This document shows, piece by piece, positions 44,092-55,835 of a DNA stretch of 64,000 nt; position 1 is the stretch's first letter; each line of letters opens with the position of its first letter. Position numbers and translations under genes: made by a program. The notes beneath the pieces were generated by a model. That model saw only the letters and a program-made list of their open reading frames with translations. It did not search any database and was not told the DNA's origin. The DNA lies in contig CM019825.1 in NCBI GenBank assembly GCA_009763385.1, positions 116,927,131 through 116,991,130 on the forward strand. Direction: 5' to 3'. This stretch comes from Coix lacryma-jobi var. lacryma-jobi. Taxonomy: Eukaryota > Streptophyta > Magnoliopsida > Poales > Poaceae.

Positions 44092-46018
44092 TTATCGAGG
44101 ATACAGGAACGCTGGGATCAGTCTTCGCTCTCAGCGTGTTTGTCCCCTGGAGGCAGTTGTCGCCGCAGTAGGAGAGCAGATCCGCCCCATTCTCACCTAT
44201 CTACCCGGTTTGGCGGACCTTCTAGGGCGGTCTGGCTCGTATATCGAGGATTGGGTCTTCCAGTTCTACGCGTCACTATGGGTGCACCCGGACCGCGAGA
44301 CCATAGAGTTTGCTTTTCAGGGGGAGCACTACCGTCTTTTCTCGTCAGAGATCCAGGGTTGGTTCGGCCTGCGACACTCTCAGACCCGGATCCACGACTT
44401 GTGCTACGACTGGACGGAGCCACCCCGCCGCCCTCACGGTGGTGCCCAGCTGACGACAGACTTGGTCCGCCCCTGCTTCAGTGAGCCCTTCGGTGAGGGT
44501 TCGAGTCGGGCGCCTAGGGATCTCACCCCTACGACTCGGATCCTGAACGAGGTTCTCAGGCGGACCTTGCTTCCTAGGGTTGGTTTCCGTGAGGGTCTGT
44601 CTCGTCTTCAGCTGTGGTTAGTTGCTTACCTAGTCAGACAACAGGAGTTTGACGTCTGGGACGTGATTTTGTGTGAGATGGAGGACACCGTGGCAGAGGG
44701 CATTAAGGCCCACAGGCAGCTACCGTACGCTCATTGGATCTCTTATATTCTTTGGAAGGTAGCTGCCACGACAGGATCTGACCCTGGCCAGTCTCTTACC
44801 GGGTCCGCGACCGTGTTCCCTGAGTACAACATGAGTCAGCTGTTGGGACACGGTCGGGATCGCAGGCAGCAGCAGCAGCAGGACGCCCCATCTAGTTCGC
44901 GCCAGAGGCCAGCGGTTCCAGAGTCACTCCAGGAGCAGGATGAGGCCGTCCGAGCACTTGCAGAGCAGGAGCTAGTAGAGCTCGAGGGTGGTGACACATA
45001 CGTCACAGAGGACCCCACCGACAGCTCAGACGAGGACTACCAGCTCCCGCCTCGCTATCAGCCGCGTGCTCCCGACTCACAGGCAGGGTCCAGTGGTACT
45101 GCTTCCTCCGATCGCGCTTTACTTGCTATTCTCGCTCGGATGGAGGAGCAGCAGAGGACTGTTACTCAGGACGTCCAGCGGCTTGCCTAGGAGCAGCAGA
45201 GGTTGGCCCAGGCACAGGCCCTCGCACAGCAGCAGGCACAGGAGAGGTCCGATGCCCTTCAGCGCCAGATGATGGCTTTACAGCAGCAGACATTGAGCTT
45301 CATGGAGAGACTCGCCAGCGGACCTCCCCAGTGGCAGTGGCAGCAGCCTCCACCTCAGCAGTAGCTTTAGTGGCAGCCACCTGTCCCTTCTCAGTCGCAG
45401 CCACAGTTCGGACAGCCTCCGCCGTTTCCGCAGCAGTTTACGGGCCCCAGCTCCTCTCAGTTCACGAGCTTCACCACTCCTCCAGGCAGAGCCCCGCTCT
45501 TCAGTCCACTGCGGACCGGCTTCACACCCAGGCCGACAGAGTCTCTATTTGCGACGACGACCTCTGTGACTCGAGACTTGTCCGCCACCTTCAGTGAGCT
45601 TACCGGATTCCCCACTCCAGATCTTTCGGATCCAGTGCAGACGTCGACAGCTCCAGTGACCTCCACCACAGAGACCCTCCTGAGCTCCGTCACGTCTTCA
45701 GAGCAGACAGAGCCTGTCCAGTCCGTGCAGCCTGAGTTATCAGCTATTCCCGAGCTTCCGCACTCCGATACTCAGGTTGACACAGTTACCGTGACTACGA
45801 CAGCTTCAGAGCAGGCAGAGCAGACAATGCCAGAGCAGCCAGAGCCGTCAGAGCCGACCCAGACCGCTTCACCTGCACTTCCAGCTCCATAGGGTCAGCA
45901 GGCTACAGGCGCCACCTCTTCCGACTCCGAGGAGTACCTCCAACAGTTTGAGTTTACTCAGCGCTCTCTGGAGATGGCACCTGGCTCGTCTGCACCACCT
46001 CCGCCCTCCGACGCTTAG
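44092..46018 (+). pseudogene. Element B accessory reading frame, 3' part
   Basis: The frame of the 5' part resumes after C with no shift. About 365 open codons include a segment WVFQFYASLWVHPDR...FRLFSSEIQGWFGL-like in pattern, reminiscent of plant transposon-associated proteins (Athila ORF1 or putative plant transposon protein type), then Gln runs and an acidic segment. In-frame stops, all TAG, lie at 45188, 45362, 45368 and 45890 in a Gln-rich context; the frame otherwise stays open to a terminal TAG at 46016-46018. Without them the whole frame would be about 880 codons. The C-terminal part is Ser/Thr/Pro/Gln-rich. Function unknown; family resemblance is inference. Confidence 0.65.
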
Positions 46019-46457
46019 TTTGGCGCTTGATGCCAAAGGGGGAGAGTGGATGAGTATAGTGATAGGGGAGCGATGTGAGAGGGTTTTGCGTCTTTTGATG
46101 TGCTATGTTCACATACGCTCCATACTTATCGCTTCTTTTGTGAATGTTTATGTTATATACTTATGCCATGGATCTTATGACATGTATGTGCTCACTATGT
46201 TATCATTTATGACATGTCATTTCGTTTCGCTCATTTACTTGCACTTAATTCTCATTTGTTTATGTACATGAGCTCTTTTTATCTTGCACATGATTTTCAC
46301 TCTAACTTGTTGAGTGCAGGATGATGGCATGACATGTTTGAACTTGCCCCTAATCAATTTCTCTTATTCATTGCAAGTTCATACATGTCATGATTTAAAA
46401 ACCTCTTCTCTCTATACTCGATCTCGTGTTGTCATCAATCACCAAAAAGGGGGAGAT
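46019..46457 (+). other. Element B 3' non-coding region and polypurine tracts
   Basis: CCAAAGGGGGAGAG lies just after the accessory frame (about 46034-46047) and AAAAAGGGGGAGAT directly before the 3' LTR (46444-46457). Only the latter can define the LTR start; the former is an extra copy, as usual in Sireviruses. No other feature is visible. Confidence 0.75.
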
Positions 46458-48028
46458 TGAACGCATCTTGGCCCCTAGTGATTTCGGTGATTGGATGAAA
46501 CACAAGATTACTGTGACTAACGTGTGTTTTGCAGAAACAGGATTGAGTTAGGTCACGGTAATAGAGACGATACGGGTATATGGAGTTCATGTTCCCTGGC
46601 GATGGATATCGTTTCGGTTTTCAAAGGACGGACGACGAAGACGGTGGTAGACTAGGCTAAGTGTCATATGGTGTTGGAGGACACTTAGGTAGTCTTAGGT
46701 CTTTGTTTTTCCTTTGGCCGTACTATAAAGGGGAGCGTGAATCAGTAGCTTGACCTAGATGAGACTATTGAGGTAGGTGTGGTGCACACTTGTTATTTCA
46801 TAGCCCTAGGTAGCTCAGAGAGATGCCTTAAGTCGAGTGGATCAAAAGTCGTTTAGGCCGCGTCGCGATCCGAGTCAAGTCTGCCCTTGTTACGGGCATC
46901 GGACGCTGGCCAGGTGGGCATCGGACGCGTCCGATGCTCATCCCGACTAGGGTTTAGTCTGGTGCATGACATCGGACGTGCCGATGTGTTCACATCGGAC
47001 GCGCCCGTGCCACTGTTCACGTGCGCGTGAATTGGAGGCTGCATCGGACGCAGGCATCGGACGCTGAGGGCCAGCATCCGATGGCCATGCAGAGAGGTTC
47101 CAGAGAGGGTAAATCTACATCGGACACGTCCGATGTAGTGGCATCGGACGCTGCCAGCGTCCGATGTCCCTTTAAACAGTCTGACAAGAAGGTACAGTAG
47201 ACCGTTGGACGAGGTCATCGGAGCGTCCGATGCTAGGCATCGGCGCGTCCGATGCCCCCGCATAATGCCTGTCTTGTGCTGTTTTTGGATGGCCGGTTAG
47301 GGGAGTATATATACCTCCTTCCCTCCATCCATTTGAGTGTTCTTGCCACTTCCATCAGCTGAGAGACACATTGTGATTGTGAGTGAGTGCAAGAGCCCTA
47401 GTGAGGTTGAGTGATTTGCTAATTGTGAGAATTAGACACCTCCTAGTGAGATTTGAGTAGCAAGTGTGCATCCATCCATTTCTTTGGCCTTGTGTTGGTC
47501 AAGTGAGAATTCTAGCTTGTTACTCTTGGTGATCGGCATCACCTAGACGGCTTGGTGGCGATCGTGAAGCTTGAAGAGCATCCGGTGGCATTGTGGATGA
47601 CCCAAGCAAGCTTGGGACCGGTAGTGAGCGATTCACCGGGCCGGAGTGGCGAAGAATCAGCTCGTAGTGAGCACTTGATCCCTGCACGGATCAAGGGGGA
47701 GCGATACCCTTGCGGGTGCTCCAACGAGGACTAGGGGGTGTGCCGACACCTCGATACCTCGGCAAAAAGATCGTCGAGTCATCTCTACTCTTTTACTTAC
47801 GCATTTACTTTCAAACAATTCAATTCCGCATTACTCTTGTTGTTCATTCTATATTGAATTGCTTTGCTAGAGTAGGAGTGGCTTAGACTTGGTCTCTTGT
47901 GCGGTAGAATAAATAGCATCACACTTCTAGGCACTAGGGGGTTAATTGAGGCTTGATAGGTTTTATTATCGCAAGAAGTTTTTAGAAAAGCCCAATTCAC
48001 CCCCCTCTTGGGCATCTTGATCCTTTCA
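46458..48028 (+). mobile_element. Element B, 3' LTR
   Basis: It starts TGAACGCATCTTGG and ends GATCCTTTCA, 1571 bases, almost identical to the 5' LTR. Palindromes occupy about 46895-47260 and TATATATA is at 47306. ATCTC follows as the target duplication. Confidence 0.95.
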
Positions 48029-48033
48029 ATCTC

Positions 48034-49195
48034 GTGTGCTTCGAAGTAATGTCGTAGCTTTCTTGATGAAATAATTAAAGCATATAACAGTTTTTGAACT
48101 TGTGGGTACCTGACCTTTGAATCGGAAAGCACCTCACTAATATAGTAGACTGGTCGTTGAATATTGTAGACGTGCTTCTCATCTTTGCGCTCCACCACTA
48201 TGGCTGTGCTCACAACATGAGTGGTAGCTGCGATGTATAGCATCATTGATTCCTTGGGTTCTTGTGGCGATAGTATAGGAGGGTTGGTTAGATATCCTTT
48301 GAGTTGTTCAAAGGCCCTGTCAGCCTCTTCCGTCCACTGGAATTTATCACCGGCTTTTAGTAACTTGAAGAAAGGTAATCCCTTTTCTCCCAGCCTTGAG
48401 ATAAATCTGTTAAGTGCTGTCATGCACCCGGTGAGCTTCTGAACGTCCTTTACTGAAGTTGGTGGCTTCATACTGGTGATAGCCTTAATCTGCTTTTGGC
48501 TAGCCTCGATACCTCGATGACTAACCAGGAATCCGAGTAACTGAGGGTACTCCGAATATGCATTTTGTGGGATTTAGCCTCCATTTGTAGGTGTGTATGC
48601 GGGTAAAGGTTTCCTCTAGGTCTGTTATGAGGGTAGTCGGATCCTTTGTTTTTATGACCACATCGTTAACATAAGCTTTCGCGTTGCGACCGATCTGGTC
48701 GCCTAAGCAATCTTGGATAGCTTGTTGATAAGTGGTTCCTGCATTCTTCAACTCAAAGGACATGGTTTTATAACAGTAGGCGCCAAAGGGAGTTATCAAT
48801 GATGTCTTGGGCTGGTCTTCTTCTTTGAGGGCAATCTGATGGTACCCCGAGTAACAATCTAGAAAGGATAATAGGGCAGAACCCGCGGTGGCATCAACTA
48901 TTTGGTCTATCCTCGGTAATCCAAAAGGATCCTTTGGACAGTGTTTGTTGAGGTCTGTGTAGTCGACACACATGCGCCACTCTGCAGAATTCTTCTTCTT
49001 TACTAGCACTAGGTTGGCTAGCCACTCAGGATGGGGAATTTCTCTGATGAACCCGGCTGCTAGTAATTTGGCTATTTCCTTCTTGATTGCTTCTTTTTTC
49101 TCTGGTGAGAATCGTCGTAATCTTTGCTTGATGGGTCTGGAACCTTCTTTTAGTTCCAATTTGTGCTCAGCCAAGTTCCTTGGAACACCTGGCAT
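48034..49195 (-). pseudogene. pol: Element G pol: reverse transcriptase and start of RNase H
   Basis: Gypsy motifs in order are IKQRLRRFSPEKKEAIKKEI, GFIREIPHPEWLANLVLVKKK, WRMCVDYTDLNKHCPKDPF, LPRIDQIVD, FLDCYSGYHQIAL, and the active site YVNDVVIKT, where the usual YVDD or YIDD has Asn for the first Asp. After a break near 48500 the reading continues with LTGCMTALNRFISRLGEKGLPFF and the RNase H start TNPPILSP, YYISEVL, ending FEAHEI where B is inserted. The Asn substitution would abolish catalysis if not a sequencing error. Confidence 0.9.
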
Positions 49196-49258
49196 GTCGG
49201 CTGGTTTCCAAGAAAATATGTCTTTGTTTGCCCTGAGGAACTTGGTGAGCGCGAGTTC

Positions 49259-50008
49259 CTATGCTTCAGATAGGTGAGCGCTGATAACCGCCGTCTTCGA
49301 GGGATCGCCGGTTTCCAGGTCGATAGTTTTTGTGGATACTTCTGCTGGTGGCTGGATGGTCCCCGCCTTCTTAGCTGGGATCTCTGCATCTCCAGGCTTG
49401 GTGTTATGCACCATCTGCGCGAGCTCTTGTACCTCCAGGGCGAGTTGAGATTTTTCGGCAATTTGGACAGCTTTTGTGTCACATTTGAAAGATCGCTTCA
49501 AATCTCCCTTGAAAGTTAGAATGCCTTTAGGACCCGGCATCTTCAGCAGAAGGTATGGATAGTGTGGTACTGCCATAAACTTGGCAATAGCTGGTCGTCC
49601 AAATATGGCGTGGTAAGATGATTCGAAGTCGGCTACCTTGAAACTGATGTACTCTGTTCGGTAGTTAGTCAGAGTTCGAAAAGTGACGGGTATGATTATC
49701 CTTCCGAGTGGTATTGCCGTCTTTCCGGGTACTATGCCGTAAAAGGGGGCACTTGATGGTGTAAGCTGAGTTGCTAGGTCCAAGTTCATCTTGCGTAAGG
49801 TACTTGAGAAGATGACATTGAGTCCTGCTCCTCCGTCTATAAGTACTCTTCCCAGTTTGAACCCGGCGATCGTTGGATCCAGGACTAGTGGATAGTGTCC
49901 TGCATTGAAGACACTGGTCCATTGGTGTGCTCGAGAGAAATTGATCGGGTGCTCGGACCAATCGAGATATCTGGGAATCGCTGGTTCGGTAGACATAATT
50001 TCTCGCAA
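49259..50008 (-). pseudogene. pol: Element G pol: aspartic protease
   Basis: HPINFSRAHQW followed by DPTIAGFKLGRVLIDGGAGLNVIF carries the retropepsin active site in the Tat form DGGxxxN; YHAIFGRPAIAKFMAVPHY is the C-terminal flap region. The family usually has DGGSSLN, so one Ser is Ala here. A spacer rich in Pro, Lys and Thr links to reverse transcriptase. The first codon of this reading is not necessarily a start since gag and pol are one polyprotein in the family. Confidence 0.85.
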
Positions 50009-50033
50009 GGAAAGCTTCTGGAGGCGCTTGCTG

Positions 50034-52250
50034 TCACTGGTGGTTACTCCTCCAAATATGACATTGATGGTGCCTTTGGGGTGTTGGAAACCGCCAGTGC
50101 CCTGATGTGGGGTCTTCAGCTACCTTCTTAACCTTGTCTTTCTTGTTTTTGTTGAAGTCGGAGTTCAAACCTCGCTCTTTAAGCTGGCGACAGTGCCTTG
50201 TCGGGTGTCCTCCTTTCGGATGGAAAGGGCATGGGCCATTTAGGAGGTCGTCGAAGCTTGAAGGCTTGTTCCCTTTCTTCTGAGGTTCCATGGTTGCTAC
50301 AGTGTTGTCCCCGGTCCTTTTACGGGTGTTCTGTTGAGCAGGCTGGGTTCCTCTCTAATTATTTCCTTGATCATCTTGTATGTTCCTTTCGGGGAAGTGC
50401 TCCTGTGTGCGTTCTTCTGTGGCCATCATGGAGTTCACTGCTCGATGGAAGTCATCTGCGATGATCGGGTCATATTTGATGAAGTCTTTGTAATTGTATC
50501 TTTCGCAAATTACGTTGCTGAAGAGATCAATTACTTCTCTATCAGTTATGTCTGAGATTGTAGAACGAATCTCAGAAAAACATCTGTAGTACTCTCGCAT
50601 GGTCTCGTTTTTCTGCTGCTTGCAAGTTCTGAGTTTAGTCCGAGGAACTGACCTCTCGGGGACACCCGCAAAGTTTTCTATGAAGATGCGATGGAGTTGT
50701 TCCCAAGAGTCGATTGACTCAGACTTAAGTCTGTCGAACCATGCAAGGGGCATTGTCTCTAGGGCCATTTGTAAAAACAATGCTTTGACATCGTTGCTTC
50801 CTCCTACCAACTCGACTGCTTGAGCCACCGTTTAGGTTCTGTTTTCCCATCATACTTGGAGTAGTTCCCGAGTTTGAATTTGTGGGGAAACGGGACTGCT
50901 CGAAGCCACTGGGAAAAACAGGGGAAGCGGTCTACTGCATCGGAGGCCAAGTTGTTGACTCCTCGGTATGATGACTCGGCTCCACCTTCTGCCTGGTCGG
51001 GGACTCGGTTGCCCAGGCGACTTCTGGCTGGGACCCGGCCAAGCCGCCCATGAACGGGTCGTCTCTGACTTAGATGGGATGAGTCCTGAGCATCGGCTAG
51101 GGACTCGAGGTTTCTGCCTTTGAGGTGGAGTGCGGTAGACTGAAGCATGATCAACTGGCGCTCCTTCTCTGGCGTCCGGTTGTCTCTTGCTCCAATCTCC
51201 ATAGCTAGAGCCATGATGTTCTGATAGGGTGTCTGGTATACTTTATGGCCAGCGACCCTCATGAACTCGGGTTCAAGGTTGTGTGAGCAATCAACGCCTC
51301 ATCGATTGTGATCATTTTGAGACTGAATATCTTGATCGCGGTTATTACGAGCTTGACGCTCAGCTTCCTCTTCCAAGCGTCTGCGACTATTATATTCTTC
51401 TAGCCGTACTTGGTATCGCTCCATTGCTTCCTTGCGATGAGTCGCTCATCTTCTACGAGCGTCTTTGGCTAGATTCTTCCTTAGTCTTTCTGCCTTCAAG
51501 GTCTTGGTTTCACCGAGTCCTTCTGGATCGTCATCAAGTATCATACTCAAGCTTTCATCATCACGAAAGACATCTAGAGGAGTTGGGGGTCGTAGTGATG
51601 ACTGATGTCCTGCCATGAAGACTTCGCAAGTGTAGCCTTGGTTTGTTGATACCAGCGTAACCGATTCCAAGGTGAAAGCACTGGAGATTAGTTCTGTTGA
51701 GGTGTCGTTCTCCTCAAAGGGGAGCTGATGTCCGTATTGGTAAGAGAGTTGTTGGTCGATTGTGCCAACCAACCTAGCCGGGGCTGGTTGTATTGGCCAA
51801 TGCACGATGTTTCCTTCCTCGGTTGAACTGAAAACGAGTCCCTGCTGGGCTCCTGTCAGGGGGATCTGCTGAAACTTTTGTAAATTCGACCCAATCAACT
51901 CTTGGAAGTTCTTTGTCGAATTGCGCAGTCCAAAGGGGATACGGTGCCTAGAATCCGAGTCCTGTTCGGACTGAGAGTTCGTGTCTGAGTAGAAGTTGGA
52001 TGCTCCGGCCAGGTCCCCAGATCCTTGCAATTTTTGGATTGTGAGATTTTCGAGGTCCCGGGCGAGATTATCCATCTTTGGCGTGGCTTGCGCTTTTGAT
52101 TTAGGTTGAAGGTGTCGATGTAACTTTCCTTGATCATCCGCGATACAAGTCCATGAGCCAAAAACGAAAATTGATCCCGCCGAGAACATGTTGAAGTGGT
52201 TCGTCGAGCTCTTGATCATGGAATCGCCGAGAGCCCCTACCTGGCGCGCC
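50034..52250 (-). pseudogene. gag: Element G gag
   Basis: Three pieces separated by frameshifts near 51450, 50820 and 50350. The N-terminal piece (51446-52250) is a weakly conserved region with PTPLDVFRDDESLSMIL. The middle has FPHKFKLGNYSKYDGKTEPKRWL and the retrotransposon gag domain (ALETMPLAWFDRLKSESIDSW, IENFAGVP, NETMREYYRCFSEI). The C-terminal piece has the compact zinc motif CPFHPKGGHPTRHC in GPCPFHP context, typical for Tat gag. It lies directly downstream of the primer site. Confidence 0.85.
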
Positions 52251-52251
52251 A
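52234..52251 (-). other. Element G primer-binding site
   Basis: TGGCGCGCCAGGTAGGGG on the minus strand, two bases after the LTR end CCGACA. The site is of the tRNA-Arg type reported for RIRE2-like elements. Confidence 0.8.
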
Positions 52252-52253
52252 GC

Positions 52254-52727
52254 TGTCGGTGTTTGTTAATTGACAACTCGTCTTGGGGATTCCCAGATGA
52301 TTTGTTCGGTGGGGATCGGCGTTCGTAGAACTCGGCGAGTACACATAGACAACGATTTATACTGGTTCAGGCTGCTCAATAGCGTAATACCTTACGTCCA
52401 GTGGTGGCATGTGCCTTGTGTTATGATCTGAGATTCAATGATAGGGGTATGCGCCTGCTTCCCCTTATATATCCGAGTGAAGCACGGCATATCCCGAGTC
52501 CTAGTCGGATACAACAGAGGAGTCCTATTCTAATTACAAGACTTCCTTCAGTGGTTCGACTAAGTTACAATGAGAGTCTTAATCCATGTCCACTTTGTAT
52601 CATGTCTTCGGATCTCCCGTGACTTCCCAGGACTAGTCCAAGTAATCATCTTCTGATGATGTCTCTGACATTCTGGTCCGTCAGGAATCAATTGAATCAA
52701 GTCTCCAATGCCATGGTACCTACACAC
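52254..52727 (-). mobile_element. Element G, 5' LTR (~474 bp)
   Basis: On the plus strand it begins TGTCGGTGTTTGTTAATTG; a TATA box (ATATATAAGG, minus) is at about 52465-52472, and TTATACTGGTTCAGGC at about 52358 is typical of this LTR type. Its outer end is GTACCTACA or GTACCTACACA (52725-52727), so the start is uncertain by two bases. It is inserted just downstream of H gag. Confidence 0.8.
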
Positions 52728-52729
52728 AT

Positions 52730-53930
52730 TCATCCACGGTTTGATGGTACCCAAACTTGTTTGGGTCCTCTCAAGTTAGGTGCAACATACTTTGGCATAG
52801 CCTTAGTATGAGTAGCGGGATGAGTTGCAATAGTAGCCTTAGAGGTACCATTTTCATCCTTCCTAAGCACATTATCATCATCAATTGAAATAGGCTTAGA
52901 ATTTTTACCCAGGGGACATGAATTAGTCATGTGTCCCCTTTCCCGGCATGAGTAGCAAACTCTCTTTAATTGAGCCTTTTCTTCCTTGCTCATGTGTTGC
53001 TCCTTATTGACTTGCCTCTTCTCTTTTGCTTGAATCTTCTTCTCAAGCTTGGTAAGACACCTCGAGGCAAAGTGTGCCATATCATCACATTTGTAGCACT
53101 TGATGTGAGCCAAATCTTTCTTCTTATCTTCATTCTTGCTCATCATCATCTTGGCATCAAGGATATGAGTTGGATACCTTGTTCTTCCACCCCTTCTTGT
53201 TTTCTTCTTCTTCTTCTTCATCAAGTCACCATCATGGTGGTTGTTCTTGATTTGAACCTGGGGCTTCCTTTCTTGTGGCAATACTTGAGGTTTCTTGGTT
53301 GGGCAATGCTTAGCAAAGTGTCCCATTTCGTGGCACTGGTAGCACATGAAATGAGATAACTTCTTTTCTTCTTGCTTCTTCATCTTCTTGCCTTTGCTCT
53401 TGTTCAAGCCAATGCCACTCTTGTCACCATAGCTTCTTTGATTGCTCAACATATGCTCGAAGGTGACTTTTGAGTTGTAACACCTCTCTAACTTGTTGCT
53501 CAATTTCTTCACTTCACTTTTAAGCTTATTGTTCTCCTTCAAAAGGTTAGTCTCACAAGACATAGAAGTAGAACAAGCAACTATATGTGAAGAACATGGC
53601 ATAGATAATAAATCATCACAAGAGGTGGATACATGCTTTTTCTCTACATCACATGGGTTAGCACAAATATGTGATTGATCATTTGACCCAAATGATGAGC
53701 TCTCAGTAGCTTTAGTTTCTTCATTAGAAAGCTTCTTACTGAGAAAAGCATGGTCTTGTACCATGTTATCATGAGCAACACTAAGTTCCTCATGAGTCAA
53801 TTTTAGCTCATCATGTGAACAAGTAGTAACATAAAGTAGATGCTTTTGTTGTTCACATGCAAGCTTTAGAAATGAGTTTACTTTTATCAATTTCATTGTT
53901 TTAGCCATCTCATTTTTATAGCTTTGGTGA
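52730..53930 (-). pseudogene. gag: Element H gag, C-terminal part
   Basis: A long open frame (52730-53908, extending upstream to about 53930 as AIKNEMAKTMKLIKVN). It begins with a coiled-coil-like region (HDELKLTHEELSVAHDNMV, NLLKENNKLKSEVKKLSNKL) and then has three CCHC knuckles: CYQCHEMGHFAKHC, CYKCDDMAHFASRC and CYSCRERGHMTNSC, the second with Ala-His at the Gly-His position. It ends GPKQVWVPSNRG, equivalent to the gag end of B, where G is inserted. The N-terminal half of gag and the primer site are absent: the frame abuts LTR sequence directly, so an internal deletion is likely. Pol would lie left of G, outside the window. Confidence 0.88.
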
Positions 53931-53934
53931 GTCT

Positions 53935-55834
53935 ACATATAAGCTCAAAGTTTGGAGTGCTCACCAGGAGCTCTAGCATCCGATCCGGCCGGACCACTTG
54001 GTGCTCTTCGCACCTCTCTCCACTAGAGTTGCTCTTCGCGATCTCCCACAGGGCGAGCACAATGCCCCTCACGAAGCTTCTCCGGAGCCACGCACAATCT
54101 TCACGCGGGCTTCATGACAGAGACTCGATCACCAAGCCGTCTAGGCGGTGGCAACCTCCAAGAGTAATAAGCACCACCGGCTTGCAACACGATCACCTAG
54201 TGCCACTCGATGCAATCTCTCAATGCAACGCACTAGCGATCACTCACTCGCTATCGATTCACACACTAGCAAGCACAAGCGAGTTAGAGGGCTCCCAAGC
54301 ACATCCACACAAGCCATAAAGGCTCTAGAGTGCTCATCCACCAGCCCAAGGCCGGTTACCAACGCTATATATAGCCCCAAGGGTAACTAGTCGTTATGCC
54401 CCTTCACTGGCCATTCTGCGCTAGCAACAGACGAGCTGGTGTCGGGGCCATCGGACGCTGCCCAGCGTTTGATGCTCCGATGAGCACCACGTGTCCCCCT
54501 GCTATGAAATAGATCCATTAGATCCCAACGGCTAGTTCATTTCCCGCGCCAGTTAAAGTGATATCGGACGCACCGATGCCAAGCATCAGACGCTCTGATG
54601 CCTCTGCTCGATTCTGCGCAAGATCATCCTCACATCGGACGCGCCGAGCCCTTAGCATCGGACGCTACACCCCAGCGTCCGATGACACATCAGAGAGGTT
54701 CCAGAATGCTCCCAACCACAACGGACGCGTCAGATGGTTCCACATCGGACGTAGGCCAGCGTCCGATGCTCCCTGGAAAGCTAGCTCGCGCCACATCATC
54801 ACCATCAGATTCTGCAACAGTTTTTTCTCAGCGTCTGTTGCCAGCGTCCGATGCTCCTTCAACATTTGTCAGTAGCTAGGGTTTCTCATCGGACGCTCGA
54901 CCCAGCGTCTGATGCCTCTCAGACCAGCGTCTAATGCACCCAGAGCACACCACTTCTCCAAAAACCGCTGAATCCTGCCTCGCAAGCTCTGCTGGAGGGA
55001 GAGCGACTATCCACTAGTTTCACCCACTTCTCCACAACACCTCTTACAACACAACTTCTTCTCTAACAACTTCTCCTTTGCAAATGTGCCAACACCACCA
55101 AGTGTACAACACCATGTGCATGTGTGTTAGCATTTTCACAATCATTTTCAAAGGATTTTCACTTTCACTCACCACGCCACTCGATCCTAGTAACATCGCA
55201 AAGTTATATCGCTCAAGTGGCACTAGATGACCGATATGCAAACAAGTTTGCTCCTCTTAATAGTACGACGCCCATCTATCCTAAATCTGGTCATCAACTT
55301 CTCTACGCACCTATGACCGGTGAAATGAAATGCCCTACAAATATACCTTTGTCTTGCGCATTCCATTTCATCTCCTTCGGTGTTTATGCAACACATGCAC
55401 CAACCTATCATCAAATGATATGATCAACTTCATATCATCACATGGCCTCCATGGTCCATCGATCTTGAGCTCACTTGCTCTTCACCATTGCTTCGGTCCT
55501 TCGGTGCCAAGTCTTTGCTCAAGCCTCCCGACACTCGGTACCAATGGCTTCAAAGCCTCCAACTTGCCCTTCACCTTCGCAACCGGTCCATCAAGCCAAG
55601 CCTTGCCTTTATGTTCACCATCTTAGCCATATGACCACATGTCATGTCACATATGCAATAAGCTCCTCCATCACATGCATGAGCCTTGCAACATCATCCA
55701 AGCCAATTCACCTCTATGGCATATGTTGCTCATACATGATCACCTGTGGACTAATCACCTATGTATTACACTTAAACACATATTAGTCCACCTAAGTTGT
55801 CACTCAATTACCAAAACCAAACTAGGACCTTTCA
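53935..55834 (-). mobile_element. Element H, 5' LTR (3' end deleted)
   Basis: On its own strand it starts TGAAAGGTCCTAGTTTGG at 55834, a start typical of grass Sirevirus LTRs. A CATCGGACGC / GCGTCCGATG cluster at about 54430-54925 lies upstream of a TATA box CTATATATAG (54374-54365), the same arrangement as in B. The LTR end and primer site are missing at the junction with gag near 53930-53950. Confidence 0.8.
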
Positions 55835-55835
55835 A

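Larger units (their letters stand above)
24678..48033 (+). mobile_element. Ty1/copia Sirevirus-type element B with nested C
   Basis: A plus-strand element with LTRs 24683-26252 and 46458-48028 (1570 and 1571 bp), flanked by the perfect 5-base duplication ATCTC at 24678-24682 and 48029-48033. The interior has gag, pol, an internal LTR-like palindrome cluster, an accessory reading frame, then polypurine tracts. C lies inside the accessory frame. The two LTRs are nearly identical in the parts I compared, so B is younger than G and older than C. Confidence 0.95.
24402..52727 (-). mobile_element. Ty3/gypsy Tat-type element G (interrupted)
   Basis: G comprises the 5' LTR 52254-52727, gag, protease and reverse transcriptase in 48034-52250, and an RNase H piece at 24402-24682. 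Element B sits in G with the duplicated target ATCTC, and element A cuts G again at 24401. Integrase and the 3' LTR must lie left of the window. The primer site TGGCGCGCCAGGTAGGGG and the protein motifs resemble RIRE2/Cinful-like Tat elements. Confidence 0.88.

Noticed and set aside
44092..46018. Envelope-like protein
   Set aside because: No signal peptide or membrane-spanning stretch is visible in either part of the frame.
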